Source of the DNA: Sphingobium sp. YR768
GTDB lineage: Bacteria > Pseudomonadota > Alphaproteobacteria > Sphingomonadales > Sphingomonadaceae
Length of the DNA stretch: 64,000 bases
NCBI RefSeq assembly: GCF_900111125.1
Contig: NZ_FOGE01000009.1
Coordinates: forward strand, 62,001 to 126,000
Reading direction: 5' to 3'
The notes under the pieces are model-generated. The model saw nothing but the letters and a program-made list of their open reading frames with translations. It was not told the DNA's origin and ran no database searches. This document shows, piece by piece, positions 49,513 through 59,186 of this stretch (positions are counted from its first letter, which is position 1; each line of letters begins with the position of its first letter). The position numbers and the translations under genes were made by a program.

Positions 49513-49542
49513 GCTGCTTCTGCCCCAAGAGGAAGAAGCAGC
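49513..49542. other. Hairpin between methyltransferase gene and ctaB
   Basis: GCTGCTTCT (49513-49521) pairs with AGAAGCAGC (49534-49542). It lies in the 62-nt gap after the methyltransferase stop. No T run follows on either strand, so it may be an RNA-stabilising or processing hairpin rather than a terminator. Confidence 0.55.
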
Positions 49543-49557
49543 CTGTTGTCCGATGAA

Positions 49558-50379
49558 TCAGCCAGGAATTTCGCGCGGCTGGAACCGGCGCGCCAGCGGC
49601 AGTTGCTTCCTGCACGCGATGAGATCCTGATGATTGTCCCAGGCGCGCGGCTTGTTGATGATCGGGATCAGATCGGCATCAAGGCAGATTTGCGTCATCT
49701 TCGAGGGATGAGTCGCCGAGGTGCCATAATCGGCCGTCCATTCCTTGTAGATGGCGTAGCCATAGCCGCGCTCGCCATATTCGCGCAGCACCTTTTCCCG
49801 ACCGGCGTCGTCCAGGCCATAAGGGGTCTTGGGGCTGGTGAGGAGATTCAGCACATATTCGCCATGATAAGTGAAGACGATAATGCCGTTTTCGCTCAAC
49901 TGATCCTGCAAGTAAGCAAGAACCCGGCGGGTTTCGAATTCCGATAGATGGGTAAAGAGCGATCCGACCCAGATCAGGTCGAATTTGCGCGGCATGTCTT
50001 CGCGCAGGCTGATGTCCGCCTGGATGATCGTCGCGCCCAGATTGAGCGCCCGCGCACCCGCGACGGACGGACCGTCGGCATCCACCCCATAGAGATCGGC
50101 CGTGGGAAAGCCTGCGCGCAGCCAGCGCAGGACGCGACCGAAACCGCAGGCATAATCGAGAACGGAGGTTACGGCCGCCATGTTCGACCCGGCGACATTG
50201 AGCGCCTGTCGAATATGCCCGAGCGCATTCGACCCTACCGACAGATAATGCCGCGCGCTGCCATACATGGTATCGCCCGGCACCAGCGTCAGGCTGACAT
50301 CCGGCATGAATTGATCCTGGCCATGCAACAACAATGAGTGGCTATGGATATCCAGCAACGTGGTTTTCTGACTCATCAT
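49558..50379 (-). CDS. Class I SAM-dependent methyltransferase inserted in the cox operon
   Basis: 273 residues from ATG 50379 (ATG 50376 is in frame too, with GGGGGA just upstream). SAM motif I reads [15 protein letters not shown], followed by [17 protein letters not shown] and [11 protein letters not shown]. This is a Methyltransf_11/25-type small-molecule methyltransferase. The C-terminal part contains [12 protein letters not shown]-like and [13 protein letters not shown] segments typical of methyltransferases near glycan or peptide modification genes. Third position codon use looks less GC-biased than in the cox genes. It sits between a hairpin after coxA and another before ctaB, a place where sphingomonad cox operons normally have no such gene as far as I know. 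Substrate unknown. Confidence 0.82.
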   Translation of the reverse strand: MMSQKTTLLDIHSHSLLLHGQDQFMPDVSLTLVPGDTMYGSARHYLSVGSNALGHIRQALNVAGSNMAAVTSVLDYACGFGRVLRWLRAGFPTADLYGVDADGPSVAGARALNLGATIIQADISLREDMPRKFDLIWVGSLFTHLSEFETRRVLAYLQDQLSENGIIVFTYHGEYVLNLLTSPKTPYGLDDAGREKVLREYGERGYGYAIYKEWTADYGTSATHPSKMTQICLDADLIPIINKPRAWDNHQDLIACRKQLPLARRFQPREIPG

Positions 50380-50400
50380 TCCCCCAGAAACACGCAGATT

Positions 50401-50438
50401 TTCAACAAGAAAGGCGCAACATTGATGTCGCGCCTTTC
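50401..50438 (-). terminator. Terminator-like hairpin after coxA
   Basis: GAAAGGCGC (50409-50417) pairs perfectly with GCGCCTTTC (50430-50438). On the minus strand TTGTTGAAAATC follows. It lies 25 nt beyond the coxA stop and upstream of the methyltransferase gene; it could attenuate transcription into the ctaB-ctaG-ctaE part. Confidence 0.65.
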
Positions 50439-50463
50439 AAATCCTGTCAAACTTTTCAGGACA

Positions 50464-52146
50464 TCAATGATGCACGCTGTCTTCGATCACTGGCAGCGTT
50501 TCGAACTGGTGGAAGGGCGGCGGGCTGGACAGGGTCCATTCCAGCGTCGTGGCGCCTTCGCCCCAGGGATTGCCCTCCGCCTTCCTGCCGGCCGCGAGCG
50601 ACCAGATCAGGTTGATGAAGAAGATCACCATGCCGCTGGCCATGACCATATAGCCCATGGTCGCGACCCAGTTCCAATGCTCGAACGCCGCCGGATAATC
50701 GGGGTAGCGACGCGGCATGCCCGACAGGCCCAGGAAATGCATCGGGAAGAACAGCAGGTTCACGCCGATGAAGAAGACCCAGAAATGCAGGTGGCCGAGG
50801 AACTCGTTATACATCTTGCCCGACATTTTCGGGAACCAGTAATAGAAGCCCGCGAACAGGCCGAACACCGCGCCCAGCGAGAGGACGTAATGGAAGTGGG
50901 CGACGACATAATAGGTGTCGTGCAGCACATCGTCCACGCCGCCATTGGCCAGCACGACGCCGGTCACGCCGCCCACGGTGAACAGGAAGATGAAGCCCAG
51001 CGCCCACATCATCGGCGTCTTGAAGCTGATCGACCCGCCCCAGATGGTCGCGATCCACGAGAAGATCTTGATGCCCGTGGGGACGGCGATGACCATCGTC
51101 GCGGCGGTGAAGTACATCTTCACATTCACCGACATGCCGGTGGTGAACATATGGTGCGCCCAGACGACGAAGCCGACCACGCCGATCGCGACCATGGCAT
51201 AGGCCATGCCGAGATAGCCGAAGACCGGCTTGCGGCTGAAGGTCGAGATGATCTGGCTGACGATGCCGAAGCCCGGCAGGATCATGATATAGACTTCGGG
51301 ATGGCCGAAGAACCAGAAGAGATGCTGGTAGAGTTCGGGATCGCCACCGCCGGCGGCATCATAGAAGGTGGTGCCGAAATTGCGGTCGGTCAGCAGCATC
51401 GTGATCGCAGCGGCCAGGACCGGGAGAGCCAGCAGCAGCAGGAAGGCGGTGACCAGCACCGACCAGACGAACAGCGGCATCTTGTGCAGGGTCATGCCCG
51501 GCGCGCGCATGTTCAAAATGGTGGTGATGAAGTTGATCGCGCCGAGGATCGACGAAGCGCCCGCGATGTGCAGCGACAGGATCGCCATGTCGACGGCGGG
51601 GCCAGCCGATCCGCTGGTCGAGAGCGGGGCATAGACGGTCCAGCCGGTGCCCGCGCCATTGCCGGTGCCGCCAGGAACGAAAGTGCTGCCGAGCAAAAGA
51701 ACGAACGCGGGGATGAGCAGCCAGAAGCTGACATTGTTCATCCGGGGGAAGGCCATGTCCGGCGCGCCGATCATGATCGGCACGAACCAGTTGCCGAAGC
51801 CGCCGATCATCGCGGGCATGACCATGAAGAAGACCATGATCAGGCCGTGGGCGGTGATCAGCACGTTCCACAGATGATAGGCCTGGTCCAGAGTCGCCTC
51901 CGGCCCGTCCATCATCATCGCCCATGTGTGCAGATACTGAATGCCCGGATGGGCCAGTTCGGCGCGCATAAGCCCCGAAATGCCACCGCCGATGATACCG
52001 GCGACGATCGCGAAGATCAGGTAGAGGGTGCCGATGTCCTTATGATTGGTGGACATGAACCAGCGCTGGAAGAAGGCTGGCTTGTGATCGGCATCATGAT
52101 GATCATGGGCATGATCGCCGTGATGATCCGCGGTGATGGTGGTCAT
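50464..52146 (-). CDS. ctaD: Cytochrome c oxidase subunit I
   Basis: 560 residues from ATG 52146, with a His-rich N-terminus ([18 protein letters not shown]). The heme-copper oxidase signature [10 protein letters not shown] and the CuB-ligand region [11 protein letters not shown] are present, with twelve TM segments. It is the catalytic subunit with heme a, heme a3 and CuB. Encoded 17 nt after ctaC. Confidence 0.98.
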   Translation of the reverse strand: MTTITADHHGDHAHDHHDADHKPAFFQRWFMSTNHKDIGTLYLIFAIVAGIIGGGISGLMRAELAHPGIQYLHTWAMMMDGPEATLDQAYHLWNVLITAHGLIMVFFMVMPAMIGGFGNWFVPIMIGAPDMAFPRMNNVSFWLLIPAFVLLLGSTFVPGGTGNGAGTGWTVYAPLSTSGSAGPAVDMAILSLHIAGASSILGAINFITTILNMRAPGMTLHKMPLFVWSVLVTAFLLLLALPVLAAAITMLLTDRNFGTTFYDAAGGGDPELYQHLFWFFGHPEVYIMILPGFGIVSQIISTFSRKPVFGYLGMAYAMVAIGVVGFVVWAHHMFTTGMSVNVKMYFTAATMVIAVPTGIKIFSWIATIWGGSISFKTPMMWALGFIFLFTVGGVTGVVLANGGVDDVLHDTYYVVAHFHYVLSLGAVFGLFAGFYYWFPKMSGKMYNEFLGHLHFWVFFIGVNLLFFPMHFLGLSGMPRRYPDYPAAFEHWNWVATMGYMVMASGMVIFFINLIWSLAAGRKAEGNPWGEGATTLEWTLSSPPPFHQFETLPVIEDSVHH

Positions 52147-52163
52147 GACGTTCCTACCCCTGA

Positions 52164-53171
52164 TCAGATTTTCTTCTCGGTCGCGGCGGGAGCGGCTTGT
52201 GCCGTCTTTTCCGCTGCGCCCTTCAGGCTGCCGCCCTGCGACAGCACCCACTGGTCGAACTGTTCGGGCGGCAGCGCCTCGATCGCGATCGGCATGAAGC
52301 CGTGGCGCGCGCCGCACAGTTCGGAACATTGGCCGTAATAGACGCCCGGCTTTTCGATGAAGACGCTCTTTTCATTGAGGCGGCCGGGGACGGCGTCCAT
52401 CTTCAGCCAGAGCGAGGGCACGGCGAAGGCGTGGATCACGTCCGCGCCGGTGATGATCAGCTTGACCGGGCGCCCGGCCGGCAGCACCAGACGATTGTCG
52501 GGCGCCAGCAGATAGGGTTCGCCATTGGCCTTCGCCTTGTCTTCGGGCAGCAGGTTGGACACATATTCCGGGATCGCATTGTCCGGATATTCATAGCCCC
52601 AATACCATTGATAACCCGTGACCTTGACCGTCAGCGCATCCTTGGGCGCGGGCTTATACTGGTCGGCCAGCAGGCCGATCGAGGGCACAGCGACGATCAG
52701 CAGGATCACGACCGGCAAAACCGTCCAGATCACTTCGATCAGCGTGTTGTGCGACGTCTTGGACGGCACCGGATTAGCGCTGCGGCGATAGCGCCACATC
52801 ACATAGAGCATCAGGATCAGCACGAAGACCGAGATGATGGTGATCAGCGGCAGCAGCAGCACGTCGTGCAGCCAGCGCGCGGTGTGGCCGGTGGGGCTGA
52901 ATTGCTTTTGCAGGGTGATTTCACCCGGCATCGGCATACCGATGCCTTCGGTCGGCTTCATGCGCGGCGGCGCGGCGACCTTGGGCGCGGCGGGCGCCGC
53001 TTCGGCTGTCGGTGCGGTGGCGTTGGAGGCCGATTCGGCCGGTGCGGCGGCATTGTCCGCTGCGGGCGCGGCAGCGACACTATTGTCCTGTGCGAGTGCC
53101 GATCCATTCAATGCGAGTGCGGGCATCAAGGCCAACAACCCGGCGAGAACGAGCGATTTCACCGTTTTCAT
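52164..53171 (-). CDS. ctaC: Cytochrome c oxidase subunit II
   Basis: 335 residues: a signal peptide ([21 protein letters not shown]), an Ala/Pro-rich spacer (about 30-70), two TM helices, and the periplasmic cupredoxin domain with the CuA site [16 protein letters not shown] (Cys-x3-Cys-x3-His-x2-Met). [11 protein letters not shown] is the conserved aromatic patch for electron entry from cytochrome c. First gene of the oxidase operon. Confidence 0.98.
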   Translation of the reverse strand: MKTVKSLVLAGLLALMPALALNGSALAQDNSVAAAPAADNAAAPAESASNATAPTAEAAPAAPKVAAPPRMKPTEGIGMPMPGEITLQKQFSPTGHTARWLHDVLLLPLITIISVFVLILMLYVMWRYRRSANPVPSKTSHNTLIEVIWTVLPVVILLIVAVPSIGLLADQYKPAPKDALTVKVTGYQWYWGYEYPDNAIPEYVSNLLPEDKAKANGEPYLLAPDNRLVLPAGRPVKLIITGADVIHAFAVPSLWLKMDAVPGRLNEKSVFIEKPGVYYGQCSELCGARHGFMPIAIEALPPEQFDQWVLSQGGSLKGAAEKTAQAAPAATEKKI

Positions 53172-53459
53172 AGCGTCTTCGTACCCCTAACCCCTTGGCG
53201 CCGCTGCAACGAAGACGCACTTTATGCGCTATGGTCCTCGCCCGTTTCGGTTCTTCCGCGGCTTATAAGCAGGCTTTTCCCCTGCCTCAAGCATGAGGGA
53301 GCAGATTTTCTTCGCTGTTGCAACGCTTCCCTTGGCCGCCTATTCGGCAGGCAGAGCGCACAGGGGCGCGATCATGGCGGGCCGAAGGGCCGGTCATGCT
53401 GACGGAATGGCGGACCGGACGCAGCAGCGGCGGGCCGCCCGACATGGATAGTGGACGGC
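53172..53459. promoter_or_regulatory. Divergent region between ctaC and pyrE
   Basis: Directly upstream of ctaC a perfect 10-bp inverted repeat GCGTCTTCGT (53173-53182) and ACGAAGACGC (53209-53218) brackets 26 nt that would lie in the mRNA leader or at the promoter. The rest is GC-rich, without a convincing gene or other signal. Confidence 0.45.
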
Positions 53460-54041
53460 ATGAACGACGAGGAAGTATTGGCGGAATTCCGGGCGGCGGG
53501 GGCGCTGCTCGAAGGACATTTCATCCTGTCTTCGGGCCGCCGCAGCGCCAATTATCTGCAATGCGCCCGCGTGCTGATGAATGCGGAGCGGGCCGGCAAG
53601 CTGGCCCGCGCCACCGTGCAGAAGCTGCCCCGCGAATTGCGGCAGGAAATCGATCTGGTCGTGTCGCCCGCCATGGGCGGCCTGATCATCGGCCATGAAA
53701 TCGGCCGCGCGCTGGACAAGGACGCGGTGTTCCTGGAACGGCCGGACGGCTTTTTCGAGCTGCGTCGCGGCTTCGCCATCACGCCGGGGCAGAAGGTGCT
53801 GATGGTCGAGGACGTCGTGACCACCGGCCTGTCGTCGCGTCAGGCGATCGAAGCGGTCGAGAAGGAAGGCGGCATCGTCATCGCCGAAGCGGCGCTGGTC
53901 GACCGGTCGGCTGGTGAAGTCGATCTGGGCGTGCCCTTCTACCCGCTCGTCTCGATCAACTTCCCGGTCTATGACGAAGACGCCGTTCCGCCAGAACTGG
54001 CGGCGGTCCCCGCGATCAAGCCCGGCAGCCGGAAGCAGTAA
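53460..54041 (+). CDS. pyrE: Orotate phosphoribosyltransferase
   Basis: 193 residues from ATG 53460; a GTG three codons upstream is possible. The PRPP-binding motif is [34 protein letters not shown] near the N-terminus is typical of the orotate-binding part. It forms orotidine 5'-phosphate in pyrimidine synthesis. pdxJ begins 2 nt after its stop. Confidence 0.97.
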   Translation: MNDEEVLAEFRAAGALLEGHFILSSGRRSANYLQCARVLMNAERAGKLARATVQKLPRELRQEIDLVVSPAMGGLIIGHEIGRALDKDAVFLERPDGFFELRRGFAITPGQKVLMVEDVVTTGLSSRQAIEAVEKEGGIVIAEAALVDRSAGEVDLGVPFYPLVSINFPVYDEDAVPPELAAVPAIKPGSRKQ

Positions 54042-54043
54042 CG

Positions 54044-54772
54044 ATGACCATGCCCCTTCGCCTTGGCGTGAATATCGACCATGTGGCGACCATCCGCAAC
54101 GCGCGGGGGGGCGAACATCCCGATCCGCTTCGCGCGGCCTTTATGGCAGTTGAGGCGGGGGCCGATGGCATCACGGCACATCTTCGCGAAGATCGGCGTC
54201 ACATCAGGGATAGAGATATCGATGCGCTCGTAAACGGGATCAGCGTACCGCTGAACCTGGAGATGGCGGCGACGCAGGAGATGCTGGACATCGCCCTGCG
54301 CCACAAGCCGCACGCCGCCTGCATCGTGCCGGAAAAGCGCGAGGAACGCACGACCGAGGGCGGGTTGGACGCCGCCGGGCAGTTTGCGACGCTGCAACCG
54401 ATCGTGACGGCGCTGAACGAGGCCGGCATTCGCGTCAGCCTGTTCATCGAGGCGGACGCCGCGCAGATCGACGCGGCGATTCGGCTGGGCGCGCCGGTGG
54501 TGGAATTTCATACCGGCGCCTATGCGCATCTGAGCGGCGAGGCCCGCGCGGTCGAACTGCGCCGCATCGCCGACGCCGCCGCGCTGGCTGCCAAAAATGG
54601 CATCGAGCCGCATGCCGGCCACGGCCTGACCTTCGACAATGTCGCACCGATCGCCGCCATCCCGCAGATCGCCGAACTCAATATCGGCCATTTCCTGATC
54701 GGCGAGGCGATCTTTGGCGGGCTGGAAGCGAGCATCCGCGAGATGCGGCGGCAGATGGATCTGGCGCGGTGA
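54044..54772 (+). CDS. pdxJ: Pyridoxine 5'-phosphate synthase
   Basis: 242 residues, with the PdxJ start [17 protein letters not shown] and the motifs [31 protein letters not shown] and [10 protein letters not shown]-like ([13 protein letters not shown]). It condenses 3-amino-1-hydroxyacetone phosphate with deoxyxylulose 5-phosphate. It forms a row pyrE-pdxJ-acpS-lepB, interrupted only by a repeat element before acpS. Confidence 0.98.
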   Translation: MTMPLRLGVNIDHVATIRNARGGEHPDPLRAAFMAVEAGADGITAHLREDRRHIRDRDIDALVNGISVPLNLEMAATQEMLDIALRHKPHAACIVPEKREERTTEGGLDAAGQFATLQPIVTALNEAGIRVSLFIEADAAQIDAAIRLGAPVVEFHTGAYAHLSGEARAVELRRIADAAALAAKNGIEPHAGHGLTFDNVAPIAAIPQIAELNIGHFLIGEAIFGGLEASIREMRRQMDLAR

Positions 54773-54775
54773 TTC

Positions 54776-54916
54776 CTCCCCGGCACGGGGAGGGGGACCG
54801 CCAGCGAAGCTGGTGGTGGAGGGGGCTGGCCTCTGGGCAGGCCCTGTCATGTTTCGCTGCACTCCCCCTCCACCACGTCGCTGCGCGCCGCGGTCCCCCT
54901 CTCCTTGCAGGGGAGG
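54776..54916. repeat. Palindromic intergenic repeat, family D
   Basis: A long inverted repeat of about 50-nt arms (54776-54825 and 54862-54916) rich in CCTCC/GGAGG, with GGGGACCGC and its complement and GGTGGTGGAGGGG against CCCCTCCACCACG. It fills the gap between pdxJ and acpS. Its right end, AGGGGAGGAG, supplies the ribosome-binding site of acpS. Confidence 0.85.
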
Positions 54917-54920
54917 AGAG

Positions 54921-55322
54921 ATGATCATCGGCCTTGGCTCCGACCTCTGCAATATCGAGCGTATCCAGAATTCGCTCGACCGGTTCGGTGAGCGATTCGT
55001 GCAGCGCGTCTTTACGCCGGTGGAGCAGGCCAAGGCCGAACGCCGCCCCTTCACCAAGGCAGGCACGCTGGCCAAGCGTTTTGCCGCCAAGGAGGCTTTC
55101 TCCAAGGCGGTGGGCACCGGGTTCAAGGCCGGGGTGTTCATGAAGGATATCGGCGTCGTCAACGCGCCGTCGGGCGCGCCCACGCTGGCGCTGACCGGGG
55201 GGGCGCTCAGGCGGCTGGAATCGATGGTGCCGGCGGGGCATAAACCCGTCATTCATCTGACGCTCACCGACGATCATCCATGGGCGCAGGCCTTCGTCAT
55301 CATCGAAGCCCTGCCCCTGTAA
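54921..55322 (+). CDS. acpS: Holo-[acyl-carrier-protein] synthase
   Basis: 133 residues from ATG 54921, 5 nt after the repeat whose last bases act as ribosome-binding site. Conserved [10 protein letters not shown] holds the Mg-binding Asp8, and [15 protein letters not shown] the Glu-Lys region of AcpS. It transfers 4'-phosphopantetheine from CoA to ACP. Its TAA overlaps the lepB ATG (TAATG). Confidence 0.97.
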   Translation: MIIGLGSDLCNIERIQNSLDRFGERFVQRVFTPVEQAKAERRPFTKAGTLAKRFAAKEAFSKAVGTGFKAGVFMKDIGVVNAPSGAPTLALTGGALRRLESMVPAGHKPVIHLTLTDDHPWAQAFVIIEALPL

Positions 55323-56251
55323 TGACCAACCCGATCACCGATCCCGACGCCCCCAAGGAAAGCCCGCCCGTGACGGCCATCGACCTGCCCGAAGACCAGA
55401 CCATATCGGATGCCCCGACCCCGGCGGAGGCCAAGACCCCGGTCAACTGGTTGCAGGAGGTGAAGAGCATCACCCTGCTGATCCTGGCGGTGCTGGCGTT
55501 CCACAGCTTCGTCGCCAAGCCTTTCTACATCCCGTCCGAATCGATGATGCCGGTGCTGCTGACCGGCGACCGGCTGGTGGTGAGCAAATTCCCCTATGGC
55601 TGGTCCTATGTCTCGCCCAGCTTCCACCCCCTGCCCTTCATGAAGGGGCGCGTGCTGGGCCGCCTGCCCGAGCGCGGCGACATCGTGATCGTGTCCCCAC
55701 AGAACCGGCGGGAAGATTATATCAAGCGGGTGATCGGTCTGCCCGGCGACATTATTGAGGTGCGCGGCGGTCAGGTGATCCTGAACGGCGTGGCGGTGCC
55801 GCAGAAGGTGCTCAAGCCCCTGCGCATCCCCGTGGACGGCAATGCCCCCTGCCCGCCGCTGCAATTCCCCGGCGCGCTGGTGACGGGCAAGGATGGCAAG
55901 GAATATTGCGAACTGCCGGTGCGGCAGGAAATCCTGCCCAATGGCAAGACCTATGTCACGATCGACATGGGTCCGAGCGCGCTGGACTGGTATGGCCCGG
56001 TGCGGGTGCCCGAAAACCATGTCTTCCTGATGGGCGACAATCGCGACAACAGCGCCGACAGCCGCGCGCCGCTGGAGGAAAATGGCCTGGGTGGACCGGT
56101 GCCGTTCGAGGCGATCGGTGGCCGGGCGGAATTCATCACCTTCAGCCTGGACGGCGATTCGACCTGGAATCCGCTGACCTGGCTGCATGCCTTCCGTAGC
56201 GGACGGGCGGGGAACAGCCTGCGGCCGGAGAGCGTTGCAGCAGCGAAATAA
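55322..56251 (+). CDS. lepB: Signal peptidase I
   Basis: 309 residues. A TM helix at about 48-62 is followed by the catalytic Ser74 in YIPSESMMP and Lys135 in EDYIKRVIGLPGD. The C-terminal box GDNRDNSADSR is present. It removes signal peptides in the periplasm. A 40-residue acidic Pro-rich N-terminus precedes the helix. Translationally coupled to acpS. Confidence 0.97.
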   Translation: MTNPITDPDAPKESPPVTAIDLPEDQTISDAPTPAEAKTPVNWLQEVKSITLLILAVLAFHSFVAKPFYIPSESMMPVLLTGDRLVVSKFPYGWSYVSPSFHPLPFMKGRVLGRLPERGDIVIVSPQNRREDYIKRVIGLPGDIIEVRGGQVILNGVAVPQKVLKPLRIPVDGNAPCPPLQFPGALVTGKDGKEYCELPVRQEILPNGKTYVTIDMGPSALDWYGPVRVPENHVFLMGDNRDNSADSRAPLEENGLGGPVPFEAIGGRAEFITFSLDGDSTWNPLTWLHAFRSGRAGNSLRPESVAAAK

Positions 56252-56272
56252 CCGACGAAGGGGCACCGGCTT

Positions 56273-57358
56273 TTGAGCGACACGAACAGACAGCATGTCG
56301 AGGAACCCGGCCCCAGCGAAGTTCGCAGTCCGTTAGTCAGCCATGAATTGCAGCGCGCGGGCGTGTGGTTCGCGCTGGCCATCGCCATTGCTATGGTGGT
56401 GCTGCTGGCGCAGCCGCTGATGCTGATCATGGGCGCGCTGGTGCTGGCGACGATGATGGACGGCGGCACGCGGCTGCTGGGCCGGGTGCTGCCGATTTCG
56501 CGCGGATGGCGCCTGACCATCGTGCTGCTGGGCGCAGTCGCCTTCATGGCCTATACTTTCTACCTTACCGGATCGAGCCTGGCGGCGCAGGCGCAGGCGA
56601 TGCGCACCATCGTCGAGGCACAGGTGGCGCGGGTCGGCGGCTGGATGCAGCAATTGGGCATCAGCACCACGCCCGACGACCTCAAGAGCCTGGCCAGTCA
56701 GGCGATGAGCAGCATGGGCCGGGTGACGGCGGCGGTCGGCACGGCGGTCGGCGCGGTGACGAGCGGCGTCATGATGCTGGTTCTGGCGATCTTCATCGCG
56801 GTCGAGCCGAAACTCTATGAGCGCGGCGTCGCCTGGATGCTGCCGATGGAGAAGCGCGCCCATTTCTACGCCATCGCCGACAAGATGGGCTGGACGCTGC
56901 GCCGGCTGATGTTCGGCCGGCTGATCGGCATGGCGGTGGAGGGCGTGGGCACATGGCTGTTGCTGTGGGCCGGCGGCGTGCCGATGGCGGGGCTGCTGGG
57001 CATATTGACCGGCCTGTTCGCCTTCCTGCCCAATATCGGATCGATCATATCGGGCGTGCTGATCATATTGGTCGGCTTTTCCGGGGGCACCGACACGGGC
57101 CTCTATGCCTTTGGCGTCTATCTGGCGGTGCAGGTGATCGACGGCTATCTGATCGTGCCGATGGTGGCCAAGCGCGCCACCGATCTGGCCCCGGCGCTGG
57201 TGCTGGCGGCGCAGATATTGTTCGGCGCGCTGTTCGGCCTGATGGGCCTGTTCCTGGCCGATCCGATCGTGGCGATGATCAAGGTCTATCTTGAGGAACG
57301 GTCCAAGGCGCTGAAGGGACGGGCGAAGGATGGCGCCAAGGCGGAGCCGGGCGTTTAG
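56273..57358 (+). CDS. AI-2E family (PerM-like) transporter
   Basis: 361 residues from TTG 56273, which has AAGGGG about 10 nt upstream; no ATG lies in a better place. About eight TM helices occur, with the family segments MLVLAIFIAVEPKLY, AFLPNIGSIISGVLI and LVLAAQILFGALFGLMGLFLADP near the end (in part). Members include the sodium/proton-linked PerM and the TqsA exporter. It is downstream of lepB by 21 nt. Substrate unknown. Confidence 0.9.
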   Translation: MSDTNRQHVEEPGPSEVRSPLVSHELQRAGVWFALAIAIAMVVLLAQPLMLIMGALVLATMMDGGTRLLGRVLPISRGWRLTIVLLGAVAFMAYTFYLTGSSLAAQAQAMRTIVEAQVARVGGWMQQLGISTTPDDLKSLASQAMSSMGRVTAAVGTAVGAVTSGVMMLVLAIFIAVEPKLYERGVAWMLPMEKRAHFYAIADKMGWTLRRLMFGRLIGMAVEGVGTWLLLWAGGVPMAGLLGILTGLFAFLPNIGSIISGVLIILVGFSGGTDTGLYAFGVYLAVQVIDGYLIVPMVAKRATDLAPALVLAAQILFGALFGLMGLFLADPIVAMIKVYLEERSKALKGRAKDGAKAEPGV

Positions 57359-57699
57359 GGCGCATAGCGCTAGAATGTTGCGCGTTAACCAGTTTCCGTT
57401 CGTCCTGAGCCTGTCGAAGGACGTTGCGCGCGTCGTTGACCTTCGGTCGCCTGCGGCCCGACAGGCTCAGGACGAACGGCTCTGAGTCAAACCTCTGATC
57501 GCTTAACTTCGCATATTTCCCGTGAATCGTGAAATTTCCTGTCTTTCTCGCGATATATTGTGACAAGCCTTCGTTCAATGCGCAGCCCTCCCGTCTAGGC
57601 CGATACCGGCAGATAGGACAGGTATCCGCTTTTGCGCTGGATCATTTCGCCCGCTTCTGCGCTTCTCTATAAAGGCAGAGGATGACGAGAAGGACGCGA
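57359..57699. other. 341-nt intergenic stretch with repeat, no gene seen
   Basis: It holds the family E palindrome (57396-57479). The rest is comparatively AT-rich (around 57490-57570) and is probably the promoter region of the small gene at 57700; TATAAA at about 57670 may be a promoter element. No open frame or RNA gene is supported. Confidence 0.5.
57396..57479. repeat. Palindromic intergenic repeat, family E
   Basis: A perfect 21-bp inverted repeat, arms 57396-57416 (starting CCGTTCGTCCTGAGCCTGTC) and 57459-57479. It lies 37 nt after the AI-2E-family gene and may end its transcript. The sequence type is common in alphaproteobacterial genomes by my recollection. Confidence 0.88.
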
Positions 57700-58041
57700 A
57701 TGATGTCGATGCATCTGGACAAGCAGAAGAAGCTGCATTTCGACCTGACCAATGTGGGCATGCGGGCGCAGGCGACCGCGGTGGGCATGTTGCAGATGTG
57801 CCTGGAATTGCGGCGCGCGGGCGTGCTGGACGAAGCGGCGATCGAGCGGATCAAAAATGCGATCGCCTGTGACATCGAGGTGTCGGCGCCGCGATCGGTC
57901 GCCAATGCCGAATATCGGCGCGACATCAAGGCGCGGCTCGACAAGCTGTTTGCGGGCGAAGAGCGGGTCGGCAGTGCCGATGCGCTGGCCTTTGGCGCCA
58001 GCCCGGTCACAGATGATTCGGTCTGTCAGGGGCACGCCTGA
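57700..58041 (+). CDS. Small helical protein of unknown function
   Basis: 113 residues from ATG 57700, which has AAGGA 6 nt upstream; ATG 57682 in the same frame lacks good spacing. No signal peptide, membrane segment or Cys pair. The sequence is largely helical with regular Leu/Met/Ala (GMLQMCLELRRAGVLDEAAIE) and a basic part (YRRDIKARLDKLF). I do not recognise the family. The codon pattern and the terminator after it (58055-58080) support a real gene. Confidence 0.65.
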   Translation: MMSMHLDKQKKLHFDLTNVGMRAQATAVGMLQMCLELRRAGVLDEAAIERIKNAIACDIEVSAPRSVANAEYRRDIKARLDKLFAGEERVGSADALAFGASPVTDDSVCQGHA

Positions 58042-58054
58042 ACGCAGGCAAAGA

Positions 58055-58080
58055 AAAAGGGGCCGGAAACGGCCCCTTCT
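58055..58080 (-). terminator. Bidirectional terminator between convergent genes
   Basis: A perfect 9-bp stem AAGGGGCCG/CGGCCCCTT (58057-58065 and 58070-58078) with a GAAA tetraloop. On the minus strand TTTTTCTT follows, so it is strong for the FKBP gene and can also stop the plus-strand small gene. Confidence 0.9.
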
Positions 58081-58108
58081 CCTGATCAGACTGGCTGGCT
58101 GATCTGAC

Positions 58109-58684
58109 TTACTGGCCGCCCTGCGGCATCGCACCCTGGGGCATGGCACCCTGCTGCTGCTGCATCTGCTGCTGGATCTGCATCAGTTCCGCCTTCGACT
58201 TATAGTCGTGGAGCGTGACGTCGAACACCAGCACCGAACCGGCCGGGATCGGGCCGGCGGCCTGATCGCCATAGCCAAGCTGCGGCGGAATCCAGAGGCG
58301 ATACTTGCCGCCCTTCTTCATCTTTTGCAGGCCTTCGGAGAAGCCCGGCACCACGCCGTCGATCGGCATGGCGGCCTGCGGATTCTCGTCGAACACGGTG
58401 CCGTCGAGCAGCGTGCCCTTATAACCGACCAGCGCCACGTCGGCGGTGGTCGGGCTGGCGCCCGTACCTTCCGACAGGACTTTGAACTGAAGGCCCGATT
58501 CGGTGGTCACGACACCGTCCGCATGGGCATTCTGGCTCAGGAAAGCGGCCGGCGAAGCGTCCACGCCCTGCTGTCCCGCCCAGGCAAGACCACCAGCCGC
58601 CAGAGCGACGGCGGCAACGCCGATCCAGAGCCGCGTCAGCGACCCCTTGGCAATAGGGCGAAGGGGGACAGCCGTGATGGACAT
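58109..58684 (-). CDS. FKBP-type peptidyl-prolyl cis-trans isomerase, membrane-anchored
   Basis: 191 residues. An N-terminal hydrophobic anchor (LWIGVAAVALAAGGLAWAG) is followed by an FKBP domain at about 58-165: TTESGLQFKVL, GYKGTLLDGTVFDEN, PIDGVVPGFSEGLQKMKKGG and PPQLGYGDQAAG with typical active-site aromatics. The C-terminus is rich in Gln and Met (IQQQMQQQQGAMPQG, MPQ repeated). Probable periplasmic folding helper. 70 nt downstream of rpsU. Confidence 0.95.
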   Translation of the reverse strand: MSITAVPLRPIAKGSLTRLWIGVAAVALAAGGLAWAGQQGVDASPAAFLSQNAHADGVVTTESGLQFKVLSEGTGASPTTADVALVGYKGTLLDGTVFDENPQAAMPIDGVVPGFSEGLQKMKKGGKYRLWIPPQLGYGDQAAGPIPAGSVLVFDVTLHDYKSKAELMQIQQQMQQQQGAMPQGAMPQGGQ

Positions 58685-58719
58685 GGGCGTTAAGCTCGCA
58701 ATTCAAGGGCAGGATAAGC

Positions 58720-58745
58720 AAGGAAACGGGGCGCGGGTGCGCCCC
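58720..58745 (-). terminator. Rho-independent terminator of rpsU
   Basis: GGGGCGC (58728-58734) pairs with GCGCCCC (58739-58745) around GGGT. On the minus strand GTTTCCTT follows. It begins about 10 nt after the rpsU stop. Confidence 0.75.
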
Positions 58746-58754
58746 GGACGGCGC

Positions 58755-58961
58755 TTACTTCGCGCCGTCGCGCTCTGCGCGCTTGCGTTCCATCTTGCGG
58801 GCGCGACGGACCGCAGCAGCCTTTTCACGGGCGCGCTTTTCCGACGGCTTTTCGTAGTGACGACGCAGCTTCATTTCGCGATACACGCCTTCACGCTGCA
58901 GCTTCTTCTTGAGCGCGCGAAGAGCCTGGTCGACATTATTGTCGCGAACGATGATCTGCAT
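58755..58961 (-). CDS. rpsU: 30S ribosomal protein S21
   Basis: 68 residues from ATG 58961, the usual S21 length and start ([20 protein letters not shown]). An in-frame upstream ATG would add six non-conserved residues. The protein is very basic, with the family segment [24 protein letters not shown] lies 10 nt upstream. It stands alone between two terminators. Confidence 0.98.
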   Translation of the reverse strand: MQIIVRDNNVDQALRALKKKLQREGVYREMKLRRHYEKPSEKRAREKAAAVRRARKMERKRAERDGAK

Positions 58962-59186
58962 AAGTCCGTTAATCTCCAATCGAAAACGAGCGGTTCGCCG
59001 GGACTTGTCTGTCCATCCCGACGGGCCGACCGAATAGCAAAGCCAGTGAGTCGTCGCGGGTCACCCCACGCCATGTGGGCGGCGCCCTACCAGCAGGGCC
59101 ATGGGAATTCAACCCAAAAGGACCATAGCTCGACATTCCGGGCGGATCGGCGGATAGTGGCGGCATAAAAATACAGGAGGATCGCC
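58962..59186. promoter_or_regulatory. Divergent region between rpsU and the class II aldolase gene
   Basis: 225 nt, GC-rich, with several short inverted repeats on the rpsU side (for example GTCGGGATGGA with TCCATCCCGAC near 59005-59025). It could form a structured rpsU leader, but I recognise no known RNA family. AGGAGG at about 59174 is the aldolase ribosome-binding site. Confidence 0.35.

Noticed and set aside
50338-52338. Plus-strand open frame opposite coxA
   Set aside because: His/Asp/Gln/Arg-rich shadow of a membrane protein gene.
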